DNA of 64,000 nt from Turbatrix aceti. Lineage: Eukaryota > Nematoda > Chromadorea > Rhabditida > Panagrolaimidae. The stretch covers positions 3,806,718-3,870,717 of the forward strand of contig OZ017768.1 in NCBI GenBank assembly GCA_963969345.1, in the 5' to 3' direction. Under the pieces are notes generated by a model. It ran no database searches, had not been told where the DNA came from, and saw nothing but the letters and a program-made list of their open reading frames with translations. A program made the translations under genes and the position numbers. This document shows, piece by piece, positions 22,231 through 33,600 of this stretch. How positions within the stretch are numbered: position 1 is the first letter of the stretch; each line of letters begins with the position of its first letter.

Positions 22231-24278
22231 CTACGGATTGCAGACATGACTTTTTTTCACTACTACTTGTTTTTTCTTGGGATTTCCTTTCTTGGAGGCG
22301 TATTTACGGGTTGCGAGGATTTCAAAGGGGTTTTTACTCTTCCAGCGACCGCGGCGGTTGTTGCAGTGCCTGCGCCTGTTTTTTTTGAAATTCTCGACGG
22401 TGTGGTGGAGACGTTCATGGTCGCCGAGGAGTTTTTCGATTTTTAGGTAAGTTTTTTTTTTTACATTTTTGACGGTTTTTATGAAGCCTAAAAATTTCAG
22501 AGCCTTCGTCCGATTACGATAGTTGCAAGGAAGTCAATGGTCAACAATTTTCACGTCCCTCAAGTTAAACGACTTGAATTGTCCATCCTACGGACTCCTC
22601 GAGAGTCGACAATGCGACAAGTCCCCCTATTTGACCCCCATCCCACTTTGTCGATTCATTATTTCACCCCACTATTCCTTGGTTTAGCCACAAGAACCTT
22701 AGTTGTTTTTTTGCCTTAAAGATACCTTGTATGGTATCTTCAAGGAATTGCAGCCACAAGGTATCCCAAGAACCTTGTAAGGTTCTTGCAAGGCTAAAAT
22801 AAGCTACCAAAGAGAAATAGAACGGAATGAAGGGAGAGCGCATACTCTCTCCCACCTCCGTCCGCTGCACGAGCGCGCTGATCGAATTAATTACAAAAAA
22901 TAGAATTTTGGGCCACATTTTGTAATTTTTATTTATTTTTCGGGTTAGATTTGTATTTGGGATAATATTTGAAACTTTTTGATATGTTTTTTAGAAATGT
23001 CGGACTATTGGGACCGAAGTCAAGTAGGGTTCGAAAGAAAAAATCCACAGGTCTTCAAAACGTTGATAGAAAGCTGAAAATTTCAGCATGGAAGGAAAAA
23101 TTAATTTTTAATTTCATGGTGATATCCGTTTCTTTCAATTTCGATCAAAACATTTCTAAAATTTAGCATTTTCGAAAAAAATGCAGTTTTCGGAACTTTT
23201 TTGAACCTTTAGGTACAAAATAATATTTTTTTTGAATTCTACAGGGTTTTTTACGTCTGGGGTTGTGATCCTTGCCATATCACTCTAAAACTTTGTCGAT
23301 GGCGATTTTTCCTAGAGACCCCCTTTTTCAATTTCGATTTTCGTAAAAACGCTAACAAAAATGAGTGTATGTTGCGCGAATTAATCCGGTGAAGCCAAAA
23401 AAATAGATAAAAATTCGCGAGTTACACCGTTTTGTAGGCCGAAAAATTTGGAACAAGATGCTCTATCTCCCTTTGTTCTGCAGTGCTTTACCTCATAACC
23501 TCAGGCGCTTAAAGAAGTAGGGTTCGGGAGAATCACTACCGTATGCCCACGCGATATAGTAAGTATCTGAAAATTTGGTTCTAGATAAAAAAGATGCTGC
23601 TCTATCGATTGATAATATTCACGTTTTGATCAAGGTTCTAAAAAGTTCCGAATTTTTCAAATTTCCGAAAAACACCGTTTTTTCGGACATTTATCGATTC
23701 GATATCAAAAAACTGAGTAAGCTATTCGAAAGGAAATTTTGTTTTTAGTCTACCCTGAAATTTTCAGCTTTCTATCAACATTTTGAAGATCTGTGGATTT
23801 TTTCTTCCAAACCCTACTCGATTTTGATCAAAAATAGTCCAACATTTCTAAAAAATACATCAAAATGTTTCAAATATTATCACGATTACAAATCTAACCT
23901 GAAAAAGTAAAAAATTCCAAAATTTGGTTCAAAATTCCATTTTTTGCAATTAATTTCATTATCGCGCTCGAGCAGCGGACATAAGCGGGAAAGTGTGCAC
24001 TCTCCGTTCATTCCGTTATATTTCTCTTTCATTTTTTTTACTCCCAAGGTATCTTGCTTTATTCTTGTAAGGTTCTTGCAATTGCTTTACAAGGTTCTTG
24101 TGGCTAAACCAAGGAATAGTGGGGCATTGTCGAACACAATAAACGGGTCTTCCCTCTTCGAATGGTCGTGACTTTGGGCAAGACAGGTCTCTCGTAGCCT
24201 GGTCATATATTTTTCACGTTTTTTTTCCTTTGTTTTCCTTGCACACCAACTATCCATCCAGGTAGGTAGGTAGGTCAT
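22231..24278 (-). pseudogene. Possible small gene split by a foldback element
   Basis: Two coding-like segments on the minus strand flank the 1,458-bp foldback element. The right one (ATGs at 24278 and 24206, to 24127) encodes a charged segment containing RETCLAQSHDHSKREDPFIV. The left one (to a stop at 22231) includes KIEKLLGDHERLHHTVENF and KNPFEILATRKYASKKG, with GC-rich third positions like neighbouring genes. Removing the element and one copy of the CA duplication makes the right segment continue for about ten codons. A donor (CAAA|GTGGGA) and acceptor (TTTTTAG|GC near 22487) would then join it in phase to the left segment. As it stands the frame stops inside the element. No family is recognised, and the splice model is a guess; the coding character of the left segment is the firmest part. 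Confidence 0.3.
22667..24124. mobile_element. 1,458-bp foldback DNA element
   Basis: The terminal inverted repeats are identical for 34 bp, beginning CCCCACTATTCCTTGGTTTA. Subterminal arms of about 400-500 bp are inverted copies with scattered differences; matching landmarks are GAAATAGAACGGAATGAAGG near 22815 and its counterpart near 24020, and the stretch around AAAACGTTGATAGAAAGCTG near 23058 and 23765. A CA dinucleotide flanks both ends. No transposase frame is present. Arm divergence indicates an older insertion than the COQ4 element, and the termini differ, so it is a different family. Confidence 0.82.
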
Positions 24279-24317
24279 TATGTGACATGGTGCACCCACC
24301 GGACCCGATCCCTGAGC

Positions 24318-24660
24318 TGACGTGTTACACTGCTGTCGTTGTCGTATTCATCGAGAGAGAGGAGGTGGTTTTCCTTTTCCTCTCCTCGAGCTGTCTGTCA
24401 CCCTCACCCTCATCCACATCCCCCTCCAGCCCCAACAGCCCTAGTCTGTCTAGCGCCGCCGCCAACGGCTGTCTGACTGACGCGTGCGTCCGCCCTGCGC
24501 ACACATCGCGCCGCCAGTCGGTCAAGGCCACGTTGCACATTTTGCATTCTCGAATGTGCTGGACCAATCGATGAACGCCGAGTCGACGACACGCAACCGC
24601 CCCTCCAGCCAATGGGAACGCTGCACGTTGCTCGAATCACCGCCTTCATGTATATAAGCG
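24318..24660 (+). promoter_or_regulatory. BiP promoter with ER-stress-type elements and TATA box
   Basis: CCAAT at 24609-24613 is followed after exactly nine bases by GCACG (24623-24627), one mismatch from the ER stress element CCAAT-N9-CCACG. A second, weaker arrangement (CCAAT-N9-CCGAG) lies at 24564-24582. TGACGTGT at 24318-24325 resembles the XBP1/ATF6 site TGACGTGG. A TATA box (TATATAAG) lies at 24651-24658, about 320 bp upstream of the BiP start codon, which implies a long 5'UTR or a 5'UTR intron. The match to the unfolded-protein-response logic of BiP promoters is inferred. Confidence 0.6.
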
Positions 24661-24973
24661 CACACCGAGGCGCAGGCCGAAGTTGTTGGTCCGACGACTG
24701 CGCTCTTCTCTTTCGATTTGATTTCGATCGTTCGTGCTTGTCTTCCTTTTTTTCGTCCGTCCGGGATTGTCCCTGTGAGATTTGTTTCATTCATTTCGAT
24801 TCGTCGTTTTTTGTCTTTGCCCTGCCGAGTTGGTTTTCTTCGCCTTCACGAAACCCTCAGAAATTAATTGCAAGTTTCAATTTCAGTATCTAAGCCCTCC
24901 ACATCGATCCCCGTCTGTGACGTTCCCCCAAATCCTATCCAATCGTATTTCGTCCATCGTCTGAAGAAGAATC

Positions 24974-25628
24974 ATGAGGACGCACTACGCCCTGGCCCTT
25001 GTGGCCCTCGCCGTACTCACGCATAATGCGTTCAGCGCCGATGAAGCCAAGGAAAAGAAGTATGGAACCATCATCGGTATCGATCTCGGTACGACTTATT
25101 CCTGCGTTGGTGTCTACAAAAATGGACGCGTTGAAATCATCGCTAACGACCAGGGTAACCGAATCACGCCTTCGTACGTCGCCTTCACTCCCGAGTCTGG
25201 TGAACGTCTCATCGGTGATGCTGCCAAGAACCAGCTTACAATCAACCCTGAGAACACCGTCTTCGATGCCAAGCGTCTCGTTGGTCGCGATTTCACCGAT
25301 AAGACCGTTCAGGCTGATCTCAAGCTTTGGCCCTTCAAGGTGAGCCTCTTTTTTGTCCCTATTTGGAATTTTATAAACCTTTTTTTCTAATTTTTTCAGC
25401 TCGTCAACAAGAACAACAAGCCCAGCGTCCAGGTTGCCGTTGGCGCCGACAGGAAGGAATTCACTCCCGAGGAAATCTCTGCCATGGTTCTGAGCAAGAT
25501 GAAGGAAATTGCCGAAGCCTACCTCGGCTACGAAATCAAGCATGCCGTCGTCACGGTCCCTGCCTACTTCAACGACGCTCAGCGTCAGGCTACCAAGGAT
25601 GCCGGTACGATTGCTGGCCTCAACGTTG

Positions 25629-25662
<34 letters not shown>

Positions 25663-27336
25663 CGCCTATGGTCTTGACAAGAAAGATGGTGAGTTGGGGT
25701 CATTTTTAGTTGGGGGAGAGGATAAAAGTGGTGACGTGTCCACGTTCACTACTCTGTCAGTGTAAACACACGCCCGGGTTAGCTAGGTAATTTCCTCATC
25801 TTTGCGAGATTTTGTGCTGTGTAAACAGTCTGTCAAAAAGGGGCTCTTGAGGTCAGGAAGTGCGCTTTCCTTTCCTTTGTACACACACACAGAACGCAAA
25901 ATGACCTTTTGCGCAGTGTGCACTGACCTGACCTTGTTAATCTTTTTCGGGGGTTCTTTGACGTGATGGAGAATGAAATGAAAAATTGACCGTCATCGTT
26001 TTTTTTTTCAGGTGAACGTAACATCCTCGTCTTCGATCTTGGCGGTGGTACCTTCGATGTCTCCCTCCTGACCATCGACAATGGCGTCTTCGAAGTGCTC
26101 GCCACCAACGGTGATACCCATCTTGGCGGTGAAGATTTCGATCAGCGCGTCATGGAGTACTTCATCAAGCTGTATAAGAAGAAGACCGGCAAAGACATCC
26201 GCAAGGACAACCGTGCCACCCAGAAGCTGCGTCGTGAGGTCGAAAAGGCCAAGCGCGCTCTCTCCGTTCAGCACCAAGTCAAGGTCGAGGTTGAATCCAT
26301 CATCGACGGCGAAGACTTCTCCGAGACTCTCACCCGTGCCAAGTTCGAGGAACTCAACATGGATCTCTTCCGCGGTACCCTCAAGCCCGTCCAGAAGGTT
26401 CTCGAAGATGCCGACCTCAAGAAGGACGATGTCCACGAGATCGTGCTCGTCGGTGGCTCCACCCGTATCCCCAAGATCCAGCAACTCATCAAGGAGTACT
26501 TCAACGGCAAGGAGCCTTCCCGTGGCATCAACCCCGACGAAGCCGTTGCCTACGGTGCGGCCGTGCAGGGAGGCGTTATCAGCGGCGAAGAAGACACCGA
26601 AATCGTACTCCTCGACGTCAACCCGCTCACCATGGGTATCGAGACTGTTGGCGGCGTCATGACCAAGCTCATCACGCGTAACACCGTCATCCCGACGAAG
26701 AAGTCGCAGGTCTTCTCGACCGCTGCCGACAACCAGCCCACCGTCACCATCCAGGTCTTCGAAGGCGAACGCCCCATGACCAAGGACAACCATCAGCTCG
26801 GCAAGTTCGATCTCACCGGTATCCCGCCCGCTCCCCGTGGCGTGCCCCAGATTGAGGTCACGTTCGAGATCGACGTCAACGGCATCCTCCACGTTACCGC
26901 CGAAGACAAGGGCACGGGTAACAAGAACAAGATCACCATCACCAACGACCAGAACCGCCTCTCGCCCGAAGACATCGAACGCATGATCAACGACGCTGAG
27001 AAGTTCGCCGACGAAGACAAGCGGGTGAAGGAGCTCGTCGAAGCCCGCAACGAACTCGAATCCTACGCGTACTCGCTCAAGAGCCAGATCGGAGACAAGG
27101 AAAAGCTCGGAGGCAAACTCGACGACGACGAGAAGAAGACCATCGAAGAAGAAGTCGACGAAGCCATCTCGTGGCTCGAATCCAACAAGGATGCCTCCGT
27201 CGACGAACTCAAGGAGCGCAAGAAGGATCTCGAGAGCAAGGTGACTCCCATCATCTCCAAGCTCTACGCCGACGGCGGTGCACCTCCCACCGGAGGCGAC
27301 GAAGACGCCGGCTCCGACGACAAGGACGAGCTTTAA
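24974..27336 (+). CDS. hsp-4: ER chaperone BiP/GRP78 (Hsp70 family)
   Basis: Luminal ER Hsp70 that folds secretory proteins and senses unfolded protein. Exons 24974-25339, 25400-25688 and 26012-27336 join in phase (659 aa). Signal peptide [20 protein letters not shown]; ATPase motifs [31 protein letters not shown] and [12 protein letters not shown]; interdomain linker with [15 protein letters not shown]; substrate-binding domain; C-terminal lid; retention signal KDEL. C. elegans has two BiP genes (hsp-3 and hsp-4), and this could be orthologous to either or be the single copy. Very strong GC3 codon preference, as expected for a highly expressed gene. The upstream ERSE-like sites support stress induction. 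Confidence 0.97.
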
Positions 27337-27985
27337 GCGGACGAACGTCAGCGCCCTGCTTTCGTTTCTCCTTCTTCTTCCAGGTTCTCTTTCTTCTCTT
27401 TCCCGAACTAATAATAATTGTCGATTTCACGACTCCCTCCCCCACCCTCGCCTTAATTTATTCCTTCCTCTCGCGATTTTGTTTTGTTCCCTCTCCCCCC
27501 ATCGATCCACCCAGTCTGGAAGCTGCAGAGAGAATCTGACGCTCTAGCAGTCCCCATTAGAACTGTCTTTTTTCTGCCCGGGTATTTCGTGTTCGCGTTC
27601 ATACTTTGTCGCCCGAATTTATGTCATTGTGTTGATTGAGTAAATTTGTTGTTTTATCATGAAATTTGTGAACGGGACACAAGGGAGCGAAATTGGGCGC
27701 GATTTGGCCTAAAAAACAGAAAAAGGTACCCGGAATGGCTAAAGTAGGCCTAAAAACGCGAAAAAAAGAAGAATTACGATCGCAGTAGCCTAAAAAGCGA
27801 AAAATAAGACAAAAAAGCACGCGCGCTCAATTTTAGGCCATCACGGACCGTAAGATAATTCTCGACGGGAAATTGTACCAAAAAAAGCAGAAATCGATCA
27901 TACAAAAAAAGCTCGATAGGTTGTTTATCAACAAATGGAAACAGTGTTTGTCTACAATCCGTAATACAGTGCACAGGACCACAGG
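27337..27985. other. BiP 3'UTR and convergent spacer
   Basis: The first 200 bp after the BiP stop are C/T-rich, as in a 3'UTR. The remainder separates BiP from a minus-strand gene ending at 27986. No further gene is seen. Confidence 0.5.
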
Positions 27986-28512
27986 CTACCAACCCTTACC
28001 GTGACCGAAGGTAAGCATTTTCGGCGGCAGAGGGCGGTTCAGCATTGGAGCAGCCATTTGCGACGGTAGAAACTTCGGGACATGGGTGCGCGACGGCTGA
28101 TACGTTTCGTCATCCTTGACCATCGTCTTCGGTGGACAAGGTCGAATCGATAGCGCCATCCGAAGATTATGTTCAGCATTCGGCACATGCGGCATGCAAT
28201 CACCGGTCTGCCAGCGAGGTTGGAGATGTTTTTTAACTAAAAAACAAAAAAAAAACTCAACAATTTTGCAAATAAAAACGCCAAAAAAAATCACTTACAC
28301 TCGGCGATCATCTCAAACGAGGTAAGGGGACCCGAAACGTTCTTTTCGTTCGTACCCTCGATAGAGTTATGGAGGGTTCGTATGTCTGTGACATTGATGA
28401 GGTTGATGCTTCTGAGCTCGTTCGGACCCCCTGCAGACACGGGCAATTCATTCGGTTCGAAAATCTTTTTCGATACGACGGCTTTGTCCATTGTCTTCTT
28501 CCGGCGGTTCAT
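27986..28512 (-). CDS. Hypothetical basic protein, 154 aa
   Basis: Exons 28512-28299 and 28236-27986 join in phase (donor GAGT|GTAAGT, acceptor TTTTTAG). The product starts MNRRKKTMDKAVVSKKIF and carries a segment RSINLINVTDIRTLHNSIEG. It ends with a Pro/Met-rich tail (PMLNRPLPPKMLTFGHGKGW). There is no signal peptide or TM segment. I do not recognise the family. Third-position GC and clean splice signals support a real gene. The frame is open upstream of the ATG through a hydrophobic stretch lacking an ATG, so an additional 5' exon is possible. Confidence 0.6.
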
Positions 28513-28898
28513 GATGAAAAAAGCACGGCACAACGAGTAGTAAAAGAAACAGGACACAAGAACAAACTTGTGAAAGAACTTGCTCGTTTGATCAAGTAAA
28601 AACGTTGAAAAAGGCAACAACGCGCGCACTCAGCATTGCACATTTTGACGATCGCTGCGAGACCAGTTAGGGGCGTAACTTACAGTTGACCTCAGTTTTT
28701 TTTCTTTTTGCTTCTTTTTTCTTCTCTTTTTCGCCATTTTGACAGCCCAAATCCCTTTTCGTGTCTTTCGAAAGCTCGGAACATTTACTACAAAGGAAAT
28801 ATCCATTATCCAAAGCCGCACGCGTGGGCCTGCGGTCCAACAACTGACAAATCACGGTGTGAAAACAATTTGAAGGATGCAAGGCAAGAAAAGCGTTG

Positions 28899-29396
28899 TC
28901 ACGAGTCGAAGAAGTCGACACGGCCGCCGTTGGGGAACTCGTTGAGATCGAGGATGTGGATGAGCTTGGATACCGTCTCCTGCGGCGTCAGACGTCGTCG
29001 GTGCTCGGGCGTCGATGTCGGGGCAGGATTGGAAAAGACAGCGCGTACGTTTGAGTCGTACGAATTCTGTCCGATCTCGACGACCATATCCGTGTCAACC
29101 GGGCCAGGGGAGTAGCTGAGCACCTTGACGTGCGGGGTTTCGAGGGCAAAGTTGCGGAAATAACCCTCGCGGGCCGCTTTGCCGACGCAGTACTGCGTGA
29201 ACGATGCAAACGGTTTCGTCGCCGCGAGAGAGGTCACGTTGATGACGAAGAGCGGCAGTTGGCCCTGAAAAGAGGTGAGAACCGTAAATTGCCACTTTTT
29301 TTAGGCCTGTCCCTGTTATTTCAATCCAGGGACTAAAAATTGCGTGTGCGGATACAAAAAGAAAGCCGGCATGGCACGCGAGCTCCGAATGTTTTA

Positions 29397-29432
<36 letters not shown>

Positions 29433-30646
29433 TCGAACACACGCGTGCCGTATCGTATCGTCACCGCCGTTTTGCATTCAGGCGAGCGTGCTTTGCGTGA
29501 TATATAAATTTATAAACAGTACCCGGACTCACCAGATTTTTGAGCACCTGATGCACGTGATTGTTGAGGATGACGGCAGAGATGACGTTGAGCTGGAGGT
29601 AGCTGTGCCACTCCGACGCGTCGCTGAGGTCGGCGGCGGGCAGTGTGACGTTTCCGACGGTACCGGCGTTATGGAAGATTAGTCGGGATTCCACGGTCTC
29701 TTTTCCTGAAACGAATGTAAAAAAATATTGTTTTTCGTTGCTTTTAGGCTTTTTTTTCGACTTGGCAGTGCCATTGAGTGATGGCCAGCTAAGTGGTCTC
29801 CCGGCGAAAACAAAACAAGAACATGCATCAAAAGCGTGTCTAAAATTCATTTCTTGCTTGTTTTTGGCCTTGGACAACAAAAATACTGAAAATCGCCATT
29901 TTGGATGGGATAATGGTCAAAAAAACCATGAAACAGTCCAAAAATGGCGTTTTATCCGGCCCGCGCAACGTGACTCCAAATGTGGCACATGGGAGGTCTC
30001 AGATTTGCAAAAAGCGCCCGTCCAAGAAAAAAAGAAGAAAAAAGTCGTTGGCAACGCCGAATGGGACTTTGAAGAGATTTCTGAGCAGAAAGAAGCTCTT
30101 GTTCTTCTCTGCCAGCGGCCGGACTCGCAAGAAAAGCATTAAATGAAACAAAAAAGTCTTGGAGGATATTAAATTTTTGCCAAAACCCATTCAAACTGGT
30201 CTGACTGGTTTTGACGGCACGCAAAGACTCGAAATTGTTTTTTTTTTCTGAACGCGTAAAAAGACGTTTAAAAAATTATGGAAACCATAAAAATGGGGCA
30301 TTTTTGCGTAAAAAATTGTGCAGAATGAACTCACCGAGGAGATCCTTCAAAACAGGCTCCAGGTCGAGTTTGGAAGCATCACCCGCGAGATCGAAGGTCA
30401 CGAGCGTGACCTTGGCCGTCGGATTGAGTTCCAGAATCTCGGCCTTGACTTTTTCGAGGAGGCTGGTTTGTCGTGCTAAGAGGACGAAAAGGGAGCCTCC
30501 GGCTACGTCGCCGGCAAGTGCCAATGCGATCTGGCGTCCAATGCCTCTGCTGGCGCCTGAATTTTTTTTTGGACGTTTTAAAATCGTTCTAGGACCCGGT
30601 ACAGACCTGTGATAATAGCGAGGATACGCTTGCCTGTGATGATCAT
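28899..30646 (-). CDS. spr: Sepiapterin reductase (SDR family)
   Basis: NADPH-dependent reductase for the last step of tetrahydrobiopterin synthesis, the cofactor of aromatic amino acid hydroxylases. Exons 30646-30607, 30556-30335, 29705-29533 and 29264-28899 join in phase (266 aa; human SPR 261). The Rossmann glycine motif is GASRGIG, split by the first intron; NAG occurs in IFHNAGTVGNV. The catalytic residues are Ser157, Tyr170 and Lys174 (YCVGK), nearly the same numbering as human SPR. SPR-like features are SPGPVDTDM and the C-terminal VDFFDS, equivalent to the VDFYDK end of human SPR. The last feature separates it from generic short-chain dehydrogenases. Introns 2 and 3 are 629 and 268 bp. 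Confidence 0.9.
29398..29433. repeat. (TAA)n microsatellite
   Basis: About eleven uninterrupted TAA/AAT units within the third intron of the sepiapterin reductase gene. Confidence 0.95.
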
Positions 30647-33600
30647 TTTTCGAGAAATTCTAAAACGGCACAAAAACGGTTTAAACAAATTCACCAGCCG
30701 GAAAAACACATGCACGAGAACAAACTTCCGCTCACTCATAAATTAAAAGCCTGCAAAAAAAAAGACGCAGTCGTCGACTGCAGTGTCTCCGTCAACGTTC
30801 GATTGACTTTTTTTTTCAGTCCTGTCCTGTCGCGCCAAAAATAAAATAAAGTAAAATAAAACAAAAAATATTCCTAATCTGCTGTCGAAGTTTGGTTTGT
30901 CTTTGGCACCACCGGGAGGGAGGAGGACGGCGAGTGAGTGAGTGAGTGAGTGAAAGGGGCTTCGCAGACGCAGACGCCGGCGACGCAGACGCAGACGCCG
31001 ACGACGAAATAATATCTCGACAACGCATGCACCCGCACTCCATGCATCCTAGGCCAGGCCAAGGCTGTCGGGAAAGACACAAACAAAACCGGAGCTCGCG
31101 AGCAGCAGGAGCTGGGCAAGGAGAGAAAAGCGACACCACGCCCTAGGGCTGCGAACCATAGTTGGCTTTTTGGATTATTTTTAAATCGGGTTTTGCGACT
31201 TTTTTGGGAAACCTATCGTTTTTCGTTTTTTTCGTTGTTTTCAAAAACTATTTTAAAAAAAACGTGAAAAATTAAGTTTTTGCAAGTTTTTAGAATTTTA
31301 GGACGATACAAAAGTTTCAAAATGCTCGTAAACCCGTGATGAAAATTCGCAGTTTACGATCACCAAGTTTCAAATTTTTTTCAACCCGCCAATTCGTATT
31401 TTCAAAATTTTCGTTACAGGACATCAATTTTCTTTTTTTTCTGTTTTTGGTTTACTGATCCGTTTTTCAGATGCTGTTTTGCTTCCACCGATGAAGGAAA
31501 ACGAAAACGACATATCCACGATTCGACTAAAAAATACGCGCAGGAACAAAAAACAGCACTTCATCCTAAAAAAAAAACAGTTGAAAAAAAAACACGAGAA
31601 TAGCTGAAAGAAAGAAAGCATTGTTCGCCGCCCTGAGGCAGGCATAAGTGGGGGCCACCGGACAAGGACAGGTCACGGGAAAGTCAGTCGACAACAAGGA
31701 GCACATGAGATTGTCAGTGAAATAGCCCAGATGAAGGTTTTCTTTCGGTGAGGGAAAGATTAAAAATTGGCGCGTTTTTTTTTTCGTTGTTGACTATAGG
31801 AACCAGTAGCATAAATATAAACACTGCACTCCTCAAATGTTGGGGACTCGTGCTGGCGGCAATTTCAAAGATCTCCTGAGTACCGTGTTTTTTGGGGCCA
31901 TGGGTGCATAAAAAATATTCTGTAATTTCCAACGGTCAAATTCGGTTCAAAATGACCTTTCTTCGCCTTTTTTGATCTATAGAACGACGACCTCGAAGGA
32001 GAACCAACCCAGGAAGGCATACGGGTGTGGAATGGAGCTCCGAAAAAAAAGAAAGGTTCGGATGAGCCAGGAAGACGAGCGCGTGAATAACTCAACCGGG
32101 CAGGCGTGCCTCTGCTAACAACAAAAAAAAGAGCATAGAACAGTGAAAAACGACAGGAATGCCAATGAAATGGTTTGTTTTTTTCTTTTCTTTAATTTCA
32201 TCAGAAGAAAAATGCACTTTGCGCGCAAATGCCCGTCAGAAAAGTTCGAACGAAAAATGCGCAGTCATTCATGCACGGAAGCTTCCGAAAAAAAAAGAAA
32301 AATGACTTGCGTTCATTTTTTTCTGCACAAAGTGATTCCAGAATTTTTTAAATGCTTGCAAAATGTAGAAAAAACTAAAAATTTATTTTATGAAGCTTTG
32401 TAGAAATTTTTTGGGAAGAAAATAAATAAATGCTCTAAAAATAATATTTACTTTCTTCGAAACTGACAATTTGCGCACGCTTGTTTTTTTTTGTCGGGTG
32501 CCAGCAACCAACCTGCCTGGCATAAGGACAACAGGTGAGTTCGATGAACCCAAGCGTACTCAAAAGTTCAACAAATCCGTGAGATAAACGACAAACGAAC
32601 ATCGATCTCGAGAGCAATAAAAAAACAAAAGAAAGGCGGATGAACGAGATAACGAGAAAGCGTGCGTGAGCTCGTTCGAGGACACTGCAATCATTCACGC
32701 GGCCAGGAACACATCATCATCATCATCGCCGGCGTATTCGTCTTCGTCTTCGTCGTTGTCTTCGTCGCTGCCGCATTTGTTCCGCTCTCGCAATCAATTC
32801 GCGGTAAGATTGGGCGAATTGACAGCTCTGGCAGAAAGTCTAACCGACAAGAAAAGCAAGAAATGCCCAAACACGCGCGTCGGCCGGAGGCGAGGAGTCC
32901 TAATACCCTCCCTTCGTGCTCCGTTCGCGCACGGCTGACGGCTGACGGCTCTGCTCATTTTCTGGGTGCTGGGTGGCAGGGCAACGACAACACAATTAAC
33001 GCAGCGCAACAACATCAACATCAACAGCACGAGCAGGAGCAGGAGCAAGAACAAGAACAAGAGCAAGAGCAACGGACATGGGTGCGGCAGCGGCGAAGTG
33101 ACACCCGTGTGAGCTGCAGGGGCTGTTGCTGCTGGTGGGGGCAGTGATCAGAGATGCGCACCACCACCACCGCGTGAACCGCGGACGTCGGACGTCGGTC
33201 GTCGGTCATGCAAGGTCAGAGGGGGCGCTCTTTGATGCTACACAGACCTGTGATGAATTTTATGAATTCGATGAAAGTATAAAAACGAAGCATGTGTTCT
33301 CATTTAAAATTTTGTCGAGAGCCATTCTCACGCGTCACCGTGCTGTCGTGGCCATTTTTCACACGGGCAGCAGCTCATTTGGAAAATAAAGATGTGCTTG
33401 TCGTCGGAAACGATGTTTTAGGATCTGCTCGACTAGGAAATGAGCAAGTCGGACGATGAATACTTTTTTTTTGTGTTCATTTTGTATCATGGCGCACTTG
33501 AAAAAAGCGGGGTAAGTAAAAAGTGAAAAGTGCACCGATAAATTTGACTGCAATCGAAAAAAAAGTTCCAAAGAACAACTTTTTTTCTGTGAGTCACGGA

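Noticed and set aside
22447..22500. Plus-strand intron (GTAAGT...TTTCAG) downstream of POLR3K
   Set aside because: The flanking plus-strand sequence has no convincing coding frame, POLR3K is already complete at 22220, and the same region reads well on the minus strand.
28667..28921. Minus-strand frame with two CxxC-like pairs between the 154-aa gene and SPR
   Set aside because: It overlaps the SPR stop, ends in a Lys-rich run and has no splice or start support.
32662..33147. 161-codon open frame in the 30.6-35.3 kb region
   Set aside because: It translates trinucleotide and hexamer repeats (Val/Phe and Glu/Gln runs), has no splice context, and overlaps equally long repeat-derived frames on the other strand.
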